DNA of 64,000 nt from Azolla caroliniana (lineage: Eukaryota > Polypodiophyta), in assembly GCA_043228905.1 (NCBI GenBank), contig JBHGNT010000013.1:3100001-3164000 (forward strand). The letters are read 5' to 3'. The notes under the pieces were generated by a model. That model had not been told where the DNA came from. It worked only from the letters and a program-made list of their open reading frames with translations, and did not search any database. Made by a program: the position numbers and the translations under genes. Every line of letters starts with the position of its first letter. Positions within the stretch are counted from its first letter, which is position 1. This document shows, piece by piece, positions 16,011-28,499 of the stretch.

Positions 16011-17340
16011 CAGATTCGTTTCATCACATGCACTAAAATCATGATCATGAAGCTATGGGAAACCTTGAGCTTTGTTTTGTTTTAATTTGCATAACGCTAA
16101 TTCACTCATATTTGTAATCATGGTTTGTCTCATAGGCCAATTCCAGCATCTAGAAATGTTAATATATTTTTCTTCCTAACTACGGCAGCATGGAAAGCAT
16201 CACATTTTTAACCGCGTAATAAACACAAAGTGATATTCTTTCTTCAGGTTGGGTTCTGATATTCAGAAATGGTTTGCATGATGGAACACAGAAGAGATCT
16301 TGAATGTCCACGTTGAGGAGGACAAGTATAGAGCATCAAATCCAATTTTACTAGGCCATGGCTTGCACACACTGAAAATAGAAAAATGCTGTGGCTGGCA
16401 GAATATTGCAGAGAAGATGAACGATTGTGACTTGTGTCATCTTAGCCAGCCTGTGATCAGAAGGACCACATGTGGCCTTGGTGTGCCTGGTATATGCTGA
16501 AATGCAATTGAAACGGGAATAGCCTAAACCATGAAAGCGGGGTTGTCGTAGAGAAATGAGATCTTTGTCTTGCTAGACAACATTTTAGAGTCTTTTCATG
16601 AGGTGCTACATGAGAGCATCCTGCTTAAAGAACTCATAAAGAGAACAGGCCCTTCACCCATGCCTTTGGATATCTGTTTTGTACAATTGCTTGATTTTTG
16701 GGAAGAGCTCACTCATATATTTGGCAAATCTGTCACATTGATACAATTAGCTAGTAGATTTTTCTTCTTTATTTTGTTTCATCTCTGTTCTTAGGTTGTA
16801 AATGCTTGTAGGTTCCATGGGTATTTTTGGGTCTCTTTTTTCTTTTTTTCATAAAAATGAACTATTATAACACTATAAATCTTTGTTATGGGAATGCCAT
16901 TCCAAACATCTGAACCTCATTCCAGGAATGACCAGCCACATTCCAGTTCAAGGTCAATTATTGGGAATAACATTCCCTGTAAAAGAAAGTTAGAACTATA
17001 AAAATAAATATATAATCCAAAAAGAGCTCATTCACAAAACAACGAATAACAAGTATTCGCCACCAAAATTTTATCACAAAGAATAATCAAAAAGAGTTCA
17101 TTCATCAATGGAGAGATTGGTTAGCACCATGGATGATATTGAAAGCAAGAGGAAAAATCGCTTTGGCACTGAAAAAACCAAGGATTCCGTTTTTGTCTCA
17201 ACAAATATGTGTTTGATTAAGGTTTCTTCTATACGTGGTAATGCAAGTGAAAATCTTCTTGGATTACACAAGGAAAAAAGTTTTCCACCTATAGTTGACA
17301 AGGATGATGAAATAAGTATTACCTTCATTTTGTGTCTCCA
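16011..17340. other. Non-genic region with short unidentified frames
   Basis: I recognise no gene. An 83-codon plus-strand frame at 17108-17359 starts M-E-R-L-V-S-T-M-D-D and has no motif I know. It ends in a microsatellite and has no visible intron signals, so I do not call it a gene. Confidence 0.4.
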
Positions 17341-17353
17341 TACTCCATCAGAT

Positions 17354-17430
17354 AGATAGATAGATAGACAGATAGATATATCTATAGGTATCTATCCATC
17401 TATCTATATATCTATCTATCTATCTATCTA

Positions 17431-17507
<77 letters not shown>

Positions 17508-17510
17508 CTA
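17354..17510. repeat. Compound (GATA/CTAT)n-(TA)n-(GA)n microsatellite
   Basis: Runs of TAGA/GATA change to CTAT tetranucleotides, then to about 50 bases of TA, then GA. Such tracts are mutable and easily misassembled. Confidence 0.95.
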
Positions 17511-17924
17511 GATAGATATAATGCTGAATATCAGGACACTATGTCAGTTTCAAATGTCACATGAAGGGAAAAATATGCCGGATATGACATCATAATTTGA
17601 TGTTTGTAACACTACATGAAAAACTTAACAAAATTCCAGAAAACTGCATTAGCGAAACTCCCATACAAGAGATCTTTCAGGAAATAGACGTGATGCACAA
17701 TTCCCAGATAACTGCAATGAGGAGAGAAGTTCCATAACAAGAAGCACAATATATGACAGAATACAATCACCTCAGTTATATTTATACATTCACAAAAGTG
17801 CTTGGATCATATAGGTCATGTTGGCCTTTCATAGACAGTAAAATTAAATTCTCTTTCATTCTTTCTTTCTCCCTCTCCCTCCCAATTTGATCATATTTGG
17901 TCTCCCCCAATGGATGTTTATACT

Positions 17925-18240
17925 ATACTCTATCTATCTATCAATCATAAAAAACACACACACATACATATCTAGTTTGTGCAATGGGTTTACATCCATA
18001 TGTATCTACCATAAAAACGTGTGGATATACACACACATACCTGATGGGTTTACCTTCATATCTATCTGCCTGTCTGTCTGTCTATCTATCTAACTATCTA
18101 TCTATCTATCTATGTATCAATCTATCATAAGAAGCTCATGCATACACACACACATACCTGGTTTGTGAGATGAACTTACCTTCATATCTATCTGTCATAA
18201 TAAAAAAACACGCGTATACACAACACATACCTGGTTGATG
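17925..18240. repeat. Irregular minisatellite with CTAT and CACA tracts
   Basis: A roughly 90-base motif (CTATCTATC..ATAAAAA, CACACACACATACCTGGTTTG, then GGGTTTACCTTCATAT) repeats about four times with variation. Each copy includes a CATACCTG stretch that looks like a splice donor on the minus strand. Confidence 0.7.
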
Positions 18241-18651
18241 AGGGTGGTTTAATCTTCAAAACGGAATCTGCTCGTTTCTGCAAAATGATGGAGACCAAAA
18301 AGGTGTCTCCCATGGCAGGAGGTGATTAAATTAGGGTTAGCAAGCCCCCAGCAGTAGGAAAGCATGTGCCATGTGGCATCCCTTCTTCCTCACATAATAA
18401 AAGAGTCGGGGCGGGCGGTACGATCCGAAAGGTACGAGAGATCCCGACTGTTGGCGGTACGATCGGACGGCTCTCTCTCTCTCTCTCTTCACTCGCCAAA
18501 ATCTCCATCTCCCATCGAAGGTGGGCCCCTGGATGATCTTTCTTCCAGGTATTATGAATTGCCAATAGCGAACATTGGACCAGATCACTAGTGGGCCATC
18601 GATGATCTTATTACGAGATATCATCTTGGCGTTAGCACCTCGTTGTGCCAA
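18229..18651 (-). promoter_or_regulatory. Promoter-like block with a possible minus-strand first exon
   Basis: This block is much richer in GC than its surroundings. Read on the minus strand it has two GGCCCA motifs (site II type, bound by TCP factors), a GA-rich tract, a TTTTATTATG TATA-like stretch and AACCCTAATTT (telo-box). Then comes ATGGGAGACACC at 18314, with an open frame to CAACCAG followed by a GTATGTG donor near 18229. Site II plus telo-box is typical of plant housekeeping promoters. No matching downstream coding exon is visible between here and the beta-amylase start. It may be a distal promoter with a 5' UTR exon for that gene, a non-coding gene, or an orphan promoter captured by a transposon. 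Confidence 0.35.
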
Positions 18652-18659
18652 ATCTATTG

Positions 18660-20530
18660 CTTCGAGGAAAGAGATGTTTGCCGATCAAAGTTGTTCGCGA
18701 TTTTTAAGCTCGCGATTTCTCGATGAGAGGCTAGTCTAATGATTGGAGCAGTTTCTTAGAGAAAGTGTTTCGTACAAAGAAGCAGGTTTGCCAACTATTC
18801 GAGCGAGAGTTATGGTGGTTTCTATGCTTTGGAAGTATGCATTATGTGCTTTTATGCATGAGTTGATGGGTTCACATAATAACTTGTTGGCCATGGGCTT
18901 TTTTAAGCCCCTTTGGGCTTGGACTTACCATCTTAGTCTCGGTCCTATGGGTCAATATATGGCCTCTCAATGGACGCTAAAAATATCTATCTTGATGAGG
19001 GTGAATCTATCGCCATTTGTTGTAACATTCAAGCGCAAATTCTAGTGGTTTTATCCTTGTAGCAAAATATATAATTGTGAATTTACAAAACATGCTTTTG
19101 AATTAGCAATCTTTCAAGGTTTAGTGGTTGATCCTTCTACACACGGGGAGTTGGTTATAGCTCCATGCGATGGTTTTATAGTTGACTTCGTCTACAAGAT
19201 GGTTTCCATTGAGAGTTCACCACAGATTGTGATTGTGAGGAATTGTGTGCAAGGAGTGGATTAGATTGACAATGTTTGGAAAGCAAACTCAAATGTGGTT
19301 TGAGGCAACACATTGTAGCAAAGTGTGATAGCTCATACTCTTGAACATGTTTTGGTAAAATACTTGTGTTACTTATATCAAAATATGCATGGTTGACAAA
19401 TTTCCTTACCGGTGTTCCAACACCCATCTCACAACAAAGAGAATGTGTACTAAGTCATATGGATGTAATGGTGTGGATAGCAAACAAAGGGATGTGCTCT
19501 AGCATGTATCAATTAATGTCATTTCCTCTACTAGATGGTAGACAAAGGGATGGACTCTAGTACGTATCAATGACTATGGTTTCCTCTTGTAAATGATAAA
19601 CAAGGGGATGTGCTCTAACATGTATAATTTGTGAACCAAAGAGTTCCATCACAACTAACACAAACAATTTGTTGGCATGTATGTTGCTTGTCCTCTTTTT
19701 AGGAGAATTGTTTTCAACCCTTGGCTTCCTCTAATTTTACAAATTGTTTCTCACCCAAAGGTCATCAAAGTCGAGTTCAAATAGGTTTAAAGATGCATTA
19801 AAAGACAATGGTAAGGTTTATACAATATCTTTAAACCATTTTACATTAGTTTATAAACTTGTGATAGATCATATTAACAATTGGAAGGAGCAATCTTGTT
19901 ATCGTATCAATTCAAGCAAGGAGACACACACAACACCCTCGAGGGGATCTCATAAAGTGTACCCATGTGAACTCAATTGAGGAGACCACCCAATTGAACC
20001 ATTAGGTTCAAGACCAATTCCTTGGTAGTAAAAGTATTATCATCGAATTGCATGCACAAATATCCTAATTAGAAAAACCAATCTAATGAGGGATATCTTA
20101 GCATGCATCATCTCCCAACATCGGATTGTCTAATGTTTGTGAACGTGATTAATGATTTGAGGGTACAAAGCGAGAAAAGTGTGTTAGGAACCTCCTTTTA
20201 GATAATTGGCATATCATTTATTCTTTCCAACTTGAAGAGCACACCTGATTGAAATTGTTTGAGCAACTTTAAAGCATATTGTCAGTTTTATGAAAAACTA
20301 AATTAATTGAATTTATTTTGAGCTTAGCACTCCTCATCAATCAAAGGTAACTAGAAGCCTGTCGATCAAATTTTAGATGGTTGCGCGTTCACATGAATAA
20401 ATAGTCCAGCTCGAGGTTACCTTTCCAAAACTTCATAAAATACAACATTAAATGGGGAATTAATGCTCAACGATCATTGATGGAATCTAATTTAATGGAA
20501 TCCTTTCAAAGCATGCTTCACCAGAATTAT
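18660..20530. other. Non-genic DNA downstream of the AVT6-like gene
   Basis: Short frames only (for example 18743-19045) with no known motif. CAAAGGGATG..CTCTAGCATGTATCAAT repeats two to three times at 19490-19625. I see nothing else. Confidence 0.45.
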
Positions 20531-20532
20531 CT

Positions 20533-23500
20533 TCACAAGTAGTCATAAATGTCCCCGGCAAGAGCTATTACACTTGACACGATTGCCAATATAAGCATGA
20601 ACCAGGCCACCCATTTCTCTACCCTTGTAGCAATGCCATGAACATCCCTGCAAACATGTTATATTGACATAAAAATGTTTTGCATCTTATTGCCAACCTA
20701 AAACAATGATCGAAGATAAAGACAAATGATGTAAAATCATCTTTGATATATATATATAAGAGAGAAGGACATATATCGTTATCACTTTTGATTTGTTTTC
20801 ACATCACATTGAGATTTCTTTCTGGTAGTACAATGTATTACCAAAACATGTGTTTGTGTGCGTAAATATTGGTGAACGAAGTGTGATTGGAAACATGTGT
20901 TCATTGGGATCAAAATGGTTTTCTCCTCGACTGCATCATGTAGGATCAGATATGTCTACCCTTATTAGCTAGAAAAGGCCACCTAATCCTTAATTTTCAG
21001 TTCAAAACAGCCATGGATATAATTTTCCTTTTGAAACATTATGTGCCTCTCTCAGTAAAGATTTTGGAAATTCCGCAATCTCTCATCCAGCAATAGTCTC
21101 CATGGTATATTATTCCATGAAGTATTTGTTCTTGTAGAATCTGTATTTAAAAGCACATTTCCTACTGCAAAAAGGATTGTCATTTATTCTATGCCATCGT
21201 AGTTGATGGAAGCATTCTAGGAAGCCAAAAGAAAATGTGGATTGGACATACACATTATAGACCTATATGGCATGCAATCCAAAGGTTCAACAAAACATTT
21301 ATGTTAATGTGCCGCCTTTACTTTAAGACGCTTGTCTTGCGTATCAATATCTCTTCTCTTGATGCTGGCTTTCCCTTCCAATACTTTCACAATGTTGTTT
21401 GGAACATGACAAAAGCAATGGTTTAATGGGAATGGAGCATTAAGCAATATGAAAGAGTCCATGCCTCTAAAGGAATGGGTATTCCATTACATTTAAGTGT
21501 GTTGCTACAATCTCATAAGGTTACCCTTGCCACATGTAGCAGAAATAACCAATTTCTTACTATAATGGCAAATTTACCAAAGAGATTCGAAAAGCATGCT
21601 TGGATACTTTCAGATATATATATATATAGAATTTAAAGGTCATATTTTATATATGTGGTTATTAACTTAGTTTTGGCACTTCATTGGGCATAAGACATGA
21701 ATTATATATCGCAACCTGCAACATTATGGTTATTAACCTACTTTTGGCTCTTTCACTCAGGCAATGTTTACATTCTTGTTATGTCTCGTAAGTTATAGAT
21801 GAAAGATAGAAGGGGAGAGCGATCTTGAGAGAGAAAGAGATAGAGACATGGAGTGTGCTATACACCTCATTGCTTTAGGTTTTCACTATATATGGGCATA
21901 GGGTGTCCATACTTGGGCTTCCTAGTTGGCATGGTCTATTAGCCTCATATATCGATCTGTGTGTGTGTGTGTGAGAGACCTTTTCTTTGGACATTTCTAG
22001 TCCTAAGACAGATATGGTAATCTGTTGGTTGTAATAATCTTTTGTGAGGTTTTACCTCACATTCAATGTAACAAAAAAAAACATGTGCATGTGTGGATTG
22101 TGATGATATGCCATTATTGAAATAATTCGAAAAAAGTTCAAGTCGATATGTAGGGAAGCTAGCAATACCTCAGCACCAGGATGGCAGGAATGATGAAGGC
22201 TATCAAAGCTCCAACTGTAGATCCAGTAATCTGGAAGGCATCCCATATGTCCGGAACATAACAAGCAACAACCCAAGAGATCCCAATAACACATAGAGTA
22301 AGTGAGATGAATCTCCGATTGTCGAGTGCAAGTGGCTTAGCAGCCCGAGGGAACAGAAGGCTGTCGAGAATCAATCGGAGTGAGAAATGAATCAAAGGAA
22401 AAACAAGCATGATATGGAGAGCATAGCCAACTCGAACCATATCTGCAAATACTTTACTATATGGTACTCCAAGATCTGCATCGAAATTGGATAACACATC
22501 GCTCAATGTGTCATCCCCAAATAACAGATACCCAAATACACTGGTTGCCATGAATATGCTTGCACAGAGAGCTAGGGATGTTCGAATCACGAACTTTTGG
22601 TTTATATCCTTCTCTAGCTCATTCAAGATAGGATGAACTGTAATAACACATCAACATCAAATTCAAAGTTTGGCTTCTTTCACATTATTTCCTTAAGATG
22701 TGGAAATGAGCTCATAATCTTTTACCACAGTGATGGCAAATGTATGCCATGACTACAACTGGAACCACGGAGAAGTAATTAAACACCGAATATTGGCTAT
22801 CACCAAAATCAGGAAAAAGCTTTGGAAAGTTGAAATTTCCATAAATTATCCTCCAGATTGCAACTATTGCTGTGACGACGACAAAGAAGATGGCCAGCAC
22901 AACTGATAAGGCTGATGATAGGCTGAGCGAATCTGAAACATGTGGTCATATATGCTGTATTTAGAGTAAATTGTACAAATTCTGGAAGACTTTCCTGAAC
23001 ATTACCATTAAATGATTACTTGGTCAAGCCCATCAAACATGCATGTGGATCCTAATATGTTTCTACGACCTACTATTGCCACAATTATAATCAATACACA
23101 ATTCGTAAGATGTTTCCTTTTGTTACATACGTACATACATTTTTTCTTTTTGGTATACATCATAGCAGCGATCATCAAAGTAGATCATGAATAGGGTTTA
23201 AAAAACATAAGAGACTTCAGGGTTTGCATTGGTATGATGACATACATACCAACATGGCGAAAAAATGACAATGGAGTGAGGACAAAAACGGTTGTGAAAA
23301 GCATGACAATTTCACGCCCATTCCACCATGTTTGGGCACCCGCCCATTCCTCCAGAACTCCTGAGTGATGCACTGAAGATGAAGTTGAGCCTGAAAGGAC
23401 GTCCCCTGAACCCACGAATAAGAGAGGAGTCAAAAAAAACAAACTATAATCAATGGCTCAGAAAAACGAGAGGCAAAAAGAGTGATAAAAATTTGATGTT

Positions 23501-24325
23501 TCGAATTAAGTGGTTTCCTGATGCTATGCCTTCAAAATCTTTTCCTCTCTAACCAGCCTTCTCAAATCTCTTTGTTTTCACTCTTATCTAATCGTCAGGA
23601 AACTGAAAGTATCTTAATATTAATTACCTTGATTTAATATCTAATCTCTTAACTTTAATCACTCTAGTTCCAAGCCCCACCATCAGTAAGATCAAGAAAA
23701 ATTACTTCATTTAATTTCTAACTCTTTACTTCAATCACTCTGGATCCATGACACAATTAGTAAGATCAAGAAAAATTATTTCATTTAATTTCTAACTCTT
23801 TACTTCAATCACTCTGGATCCACGATACAGTTAGTAAGATCAAGAAAAGCAATTGCCGAGACTACTATCAAAGATGGGATGAAAAAGAAAGTTCTTACCC
23901 ATGATAATAAGGTAGATAACAAGTAGGCCAAAATTGAAGATAATGATGCATATCTGGGAGAGGATCTGACCCGTCCTGCCAAAGGTATCGGCCACAACAG
24001 CACTGTATGTGGTAGCTCTTGCTGGGGCTGAGTATTTGAGAAGGAAATCAACCGAAGCATCTGTTAGAACACCTGTAAACATGATAAGGACAAGTCCGGG
24101 AATCAAACCAGTAATCAATATTGTGGCTGGTAATGCCATAATCCCTGCCCCGACAATACTTGTCGATATGCTGAATACCCCACTTGAGAAACTCGCAGAC
24201 TTATAGCCATGATTGTGTTCGGTTTCGCCATGCTTTTGTAGAGGTAAAAATGGTGAGTTTGTCTCTGAATTTGACATCCTTCTTCTTCTTACTCTTCTTT
24301 CTCTGATATTGTCTCCCTCAAGCAA
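20533..24325 (-). CDS. AVT6: AVT6/SNAT-like amino-acid transporter (AAAP family)
   Basis: Secondary transporter expected to move neutral or acidic amino acids across the vacuolar or another endomembrane. Exons on the minus strand: 24325-23899, 23405-23250, 22932-22726, 22637-22169, 20647-20533. All borders are GT..AG with matching phases, giving 457 aa, normal for AVT6. The cytosolic N-terminus (about 45 residues, R-R-V-R-R-R-R) precedes S-G-V-F-S-I-S-T-S-I-V-G-A-G-I-M-A-L-P, the signature of helix 1 in this family, where the substrate sits. I count about ten or eleven hydrophobic segments. Y-I-C-H-H-C-V-H-P-I-L-N-E-L corresponds to the conserved loop Y-I-C-H-Y-N-V-H-x-I-x-N-E-L. The C-terminal exon reads D-V-H-G-I-A-T-R, then the last helix. 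Start: the ATG at 24325 is used, but M-S-N-S-E at 24277 is an equally plausible start. Nothing in the sequence shows the substrate or AVT6 subtype. Confidence 0.92.
23612..23845. repeat. 74-bp tandem repeat in transporter intron 1
   Basis: AGTAAGATCAAGAAAA recurs at 23685, 23759 and 23833, an exact 74-base period. The copies include TTTACTTCAATCACTCTGGA. The first copy is the most diverged. The array lies wholly inside intron 1 of the AVT6-like gene. Confidence 0.9.
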
Positions 24326-25535
24326 GCTTATTAATTATATTTCATGAAAGTCTAGCTCAATCTTGGTTCCTTGGTTCTTTTTTTCTATTGTCTTTCAACA
24401 TACATTGTTCATTTACGAAAGAAAAAAAAAAAGAATTAGCTGGAATCTTGTTCTTTCCCCTTTGTTCCTCTGAAGGTGGCTTCGGAGAATTTTTTTTTTT
24501 TTATCTACATGGATTTCTTTTGGTGAGCCCACTTGATCACGCCATATCTGATGCAGAATAGCTCGTCTTTTTAGTTTAGCTTCACGAGTTGTTCTGCATC
24601 AAAACCTGCTCAAATTTCAAAGTTGGGGCTGCATCAAAAATGGATGGAAATCATCAAAAAAAATAAAAATAATAATAAAACATGATTCAAGGAACTCCGG
24701 GTGAGATTTCTGCAATTGGGTTGCAAGAAAAAGATCATCAAAAAGAAACTAACCAGAAAGTTGCAGTGATCTTCCCAAATTAAGAAAATGAATGAACCCA
24801 AAAGATGCGGCATCTTTCCAAGGGATAGGAGAAGAAGAAGAAGAAGAGACAGACAGGGACAGGAGGAAGAAGCAAATAGAATTTGTGGAATGAAAAAAAA
24901 AAAAGAAAAAGGGCCCAAATCCAAATCGCCCACAAACACTTTCATTCATTTTACATTAAATATGTGTTAAATAGTTATCACTAAAATTAGGAACTCACAA
25001 TGATTGGGAGAGAAAGAAGCACTCTGGGCCCCGAATCCGGAAAACCCAACAACCCGACCATCTATCTCTCTATATGTCTATCGAATCGATTGTCCGTGTG
25101 AAACCCCGACATTTGATATCGGAAAAAAAAACACGGACTGTAACCAATGAAAACAGTTGGGCGCCCATTCGCTAGGAAACACACTGGTTGGTTGCATAAC
25201 TCTCCTGCCCAGGATTCCTTTTTTGTGGTGTGTGGTATTGAATAGAATTGCTAGTGAGCAGTCATGAAGAGTAACCCAATGAGAACATTTGCGCCCATTC
25301 ACTAGGAACAGAATTCTGTTCGCCAGATGCATAGCTCTTCTGGCTTTACAAGATGTCCCTCTCCCTACATATGATAGGACAAGTAGATAAAGGAGACTAA
25401 GAAGTTGTAACAAGTGGATTCTACATATAAATTGTTTTCTTTTTACGTGTGCGCACCACTTTGTATGGCAGTTACAGTATAGACTCTTGAGAGTTTGTAA
25501 ACGACATTATTGAGTTCTTCTCAATGAAGTATTAG
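24326..25535. other. Upstream region of AVT6-like gene with LTR-like relic
   Basis: 24326-25000 is A/T-tract-rich and presumably holds the minus-strand promoter and 5' UTR of the transporter. At 25140-25350 GCGCCCATTC.CTAGGAA occurs twice within about 130 bases, and 25430-25530 looks like an LTR R/U5 stretch. No coding domain is attached. Confidence 0.4.
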
Positions 25536-25539
25536 GGAT

Positions 25540-25697
25540 GAGCATAGGAGGTCGTTTCCCTTGCCCCTAATATCTAGGCCTCCCTATGCTCTTCGGAATT
25601 AGGCCAAGGTGGCAATACTAGAATGACAATTTAGTATAAATCCATGCTTTATATTGAATTGTCGTTTTAGTATTGCCACCCTGGCCCTACCCTAATT
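25540..25697. repeat. Two adjacent inverted repeats (foldback)
   Basis: GAGCATAGGAGG (25540-25551) pairs with CCTCCCTATGCTC (25579-25591). Directly after it, GAATTAGGCCAAGGTGGCAA and onward (25596-25640) pairs imperfectly over about 45 bases with 25649-25697 (TTTTAGTATTGCCACCCTGG and onward). The second hairpin has an 8-base loop. The pair could be a foldback MITE or the source of a small-RNA hairpin. Confidence 0.8.
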
Positions 25698-27635
25698 CAG
25701 TAAAAAATTTGAAGCTCTTTTTTGGAAAAGGGAGACCACTTTTGGTCCTATAGACCTTTTGCATTCTCCTTTTCTAATTTGTATTTCAACCAAACAATGG
25801 CAATAAAATATACATCAAGTACGCAAGGGGGGCTTCTGGAAAAAAATGACAGTTGGATGTGATTCTACAAAAGATCATGTACATAACTATAAGGAGTCTT
25901 TTTACGTAAAAGTGGGTTGACTAGATGCAATGAATCTAAATTAGAATTTGTTCACTACGCATGTAGGGAATATCAATGTTAGGATGTGCATAACCATCAT
26001 CCAAAATGTTTTCTTATGTACAAAAGGAAATTTGAAATTTCGATACAATAGGAAAAGAACATTTTGGCAACAAAAGGGCATGTAAGGATTTTATAAGTTA
26101 TATGAATGGATTGATGACTTCAAAATAATCCATGTCTAGATTTCTATAAGTTGTTTAAGCTTGTTACATGTCAAGGTCAATGTTGCCATTCTCATCTGTA
26201 ATGTTGAATTCTCAAAATAATGGCCCCCATGTGGTAAAGAAAAGCCATTCTATTTGAAATGTGCTTAATTGGATATGTGATCATTAGGGGTTAATTCACA
26301 ATGTAAATTATTATTCTTAAATACAGTCATAAGTTGGTCAATCATTAAATTGACATGAGCTTAAAACATTAATTAGGTTTAAAAAAACTTAGTTCAACAT
26401 CAATCTTTAATCGTTTGGCTTGAATGCAATTTGTTAATCACTTGGTTTTTGAAGCATTTTATGTTCTCCCGTGAGTTATATATTTTGTGACAATAACTTG
26501 GACGGTTATTCTTTGAGGTTTCAAGTTCGAGCTTCGATACCCACTTGTTGACATTTTGGAATTTAATTGGGGGATCTTACATAGCTAAATTACGAGTCTT
26601 GGGCCCAATACCTAGATAATCTTTGGAAACTTGGAGGTATGCCGCATCAGATATTTTGTCTCCATTTAGATTCAAAATAGCCATACAATGGCATTCCTAG
26701 AAGCACAACTTAGCAAAATATCTACAAGAATGTTATGATATTCATGCCTCTCCATCCCCACAACAAAATAGGAGTCCCTTGCATGGAAGGTTTAGTGGAG
26801 TTGCGTCATTTTCAAGTTTTTTTTGTTCCCATTTGTGCTTTATACTTCTTGTGCACTCATTGGCATGTTACTTTTCATTACTTATATTTTCTTATCATTG
26901 TAAGGTAACATATTCATCTATCTATGAGGTTAAAGTAAATAATGCACAAGATTCATGCCTCACGGCCCACGAGAATGTTATTAACTCTAACCCTCTACTT
27001 TTCTTGTTTAGAATAAAGAAAACATGAAATTTGTGATGTGAAGTGCACTCACTTAGTCCAATAATAGTTATTCAAGTATAAAAGGAGGTAGGGCGTTAAT
27101 GAATTTGCTAAGTTTGAGCAAAGTTAGGAAGAATAGTACAAGAAACATGTAACTATGACTTATGGATCAAGTCAATCTTAAGATAAAGCCTCAAAAGAAA
27201 GTCCCATCTTCAACTATGCTTAACCATTTGAAGACTCACTACTAGATACCAATCCACAAATTTCTTACTATTATTGACAAACAACACTTGTCTCAATTCT
27301 TAACATAAACTCACCAGAAAAGTTTAGTCAAATAAAATCAAGGCACAAAGGTAGTTGAGCACATGAAACCAACATTGCATTAAAAATTGGTATGAACACT
27401 GAAAAGGAGCCTCTATGGCTTGAAATGAACATCTCGAGAGTCATGCAAGAATTTTGATATCCTTATTTAGTCAAATTGTTATGTGCATAACCATGACTAA
27501 TCATGAGATAAGTTTTCCATAGTTTCCCAAATCTTATAATGAGTATGTATGGGCTAATTTTGAAATGAGTGAGGGTATGAATTGAATTACAATTATTTGG
27601 TGTGAGATACCTATTAAACATGTTATCACTTGACC
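25698..27635. other. Non-genic AT-rich DNA
   Basis: I see no gene or clear repeat. TATAAAAGGAGG near 27078 is TATA-box-like but has no recognisable transcript after it. Confidence 0.5.
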
Positions 27636-27639
27636 ACTT

Positions 27640-28490
27640 CACATGAAGTAGTCAAGTGTGTGACATGGCCTAACTAGCTTTCTTCTTGTATAAGAATGCT
27701 AGATACCTTCTGTTAAGCGCTTGGTTAACAACACAACCAATCATGAATAAGAGTGCATCAACAAGGACGTAGTATGTGTTGAAGGACCTACAAAGAGGAA
27801 AAGAAGCAAAGAGGCGTCCAAGTGTGAAAGGCCCATACCCTAAACATGAATGCTATATAAACCACATAGTAGTGGCTTTGTAAGGGTTCTCCCATTTTGT
27901 AAAGATCTCCTTATTGATTAAGAGCTAGAGCTTCCTCTCCTCCTCCTTGTAACTTTTAAGCTTAAGAGAGATTAGTGAAGTGTTTAGTTAGAGAACACTA
28001 ATCCCTCTTCCTTGTTGGTGCTAGACCTCTTAGCAAAGAGGGTTAATAAACATATTCATTACTCTTGTTGTCTACATTCATTACCCCATTGTCTATGAGA
28101 GCGAGTGAGAGAGATACCGTGCTTAATAATCTATTAATCGATAAGTGAGTGTGAGGTTCGGAGGTGTCCGACAACCATCTCCGCCCGATTCGCCATCAAA
28201 AGGGTATACGCCGGTCCGAACCCCGCAATGACATCGAGGAGCTTACTCCATCGATACATAGATCCTTCACACCTTCTTCTAAAGGGAGGACTTGACCTAT
28301 ATCGATGTGGTCCTTGTGTAACCAAGTTAAGACCCACATCAACACTCTATGATATGAGATTTTGGATCCATATCACATCGTCGCTAGGAGATAGTTGGGT
28401 GGTATGGCACCCCCTTCTTCCTATCAATGGTCTATAGCTCCTTATATTTTGCATTCTAATTAAATAGTTTCTAATAGTTAGTATCAAAGT
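27640..28490 (+). mobile_element. LTR with downstream primer-binding-like site
   Basis: Contains a TATA box (GCTATATAAACC near 27850), a leader-like region, and a 3' part (28120-28470) shared with relics at 4235 and 44190. It ends before TAGTTAGTATCAAAGTATAG, a decayed match to the TGGTATCAGAGC primer-binding site of plant Copia elements. No gag follows. The 5' end of the LTR is not certain. Confidence 0.5.
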
Positions 28491-28499
28491 ATAGTATTT

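Noticed and set aside
17354-18240. CRISPR-like or other organised repeat array
   Set aside because: Simple tetranucleotide and CA repeats with irregular spacing, in a plant nuclear sequence.
24634-24949. Phe/Leu/Ser-rich minus-strand frames upstream of the transporter
   Set aside because: They come from A-rich and GAA-rich tracts, overlap each other in two frames and have no supported splice link to the transporter.
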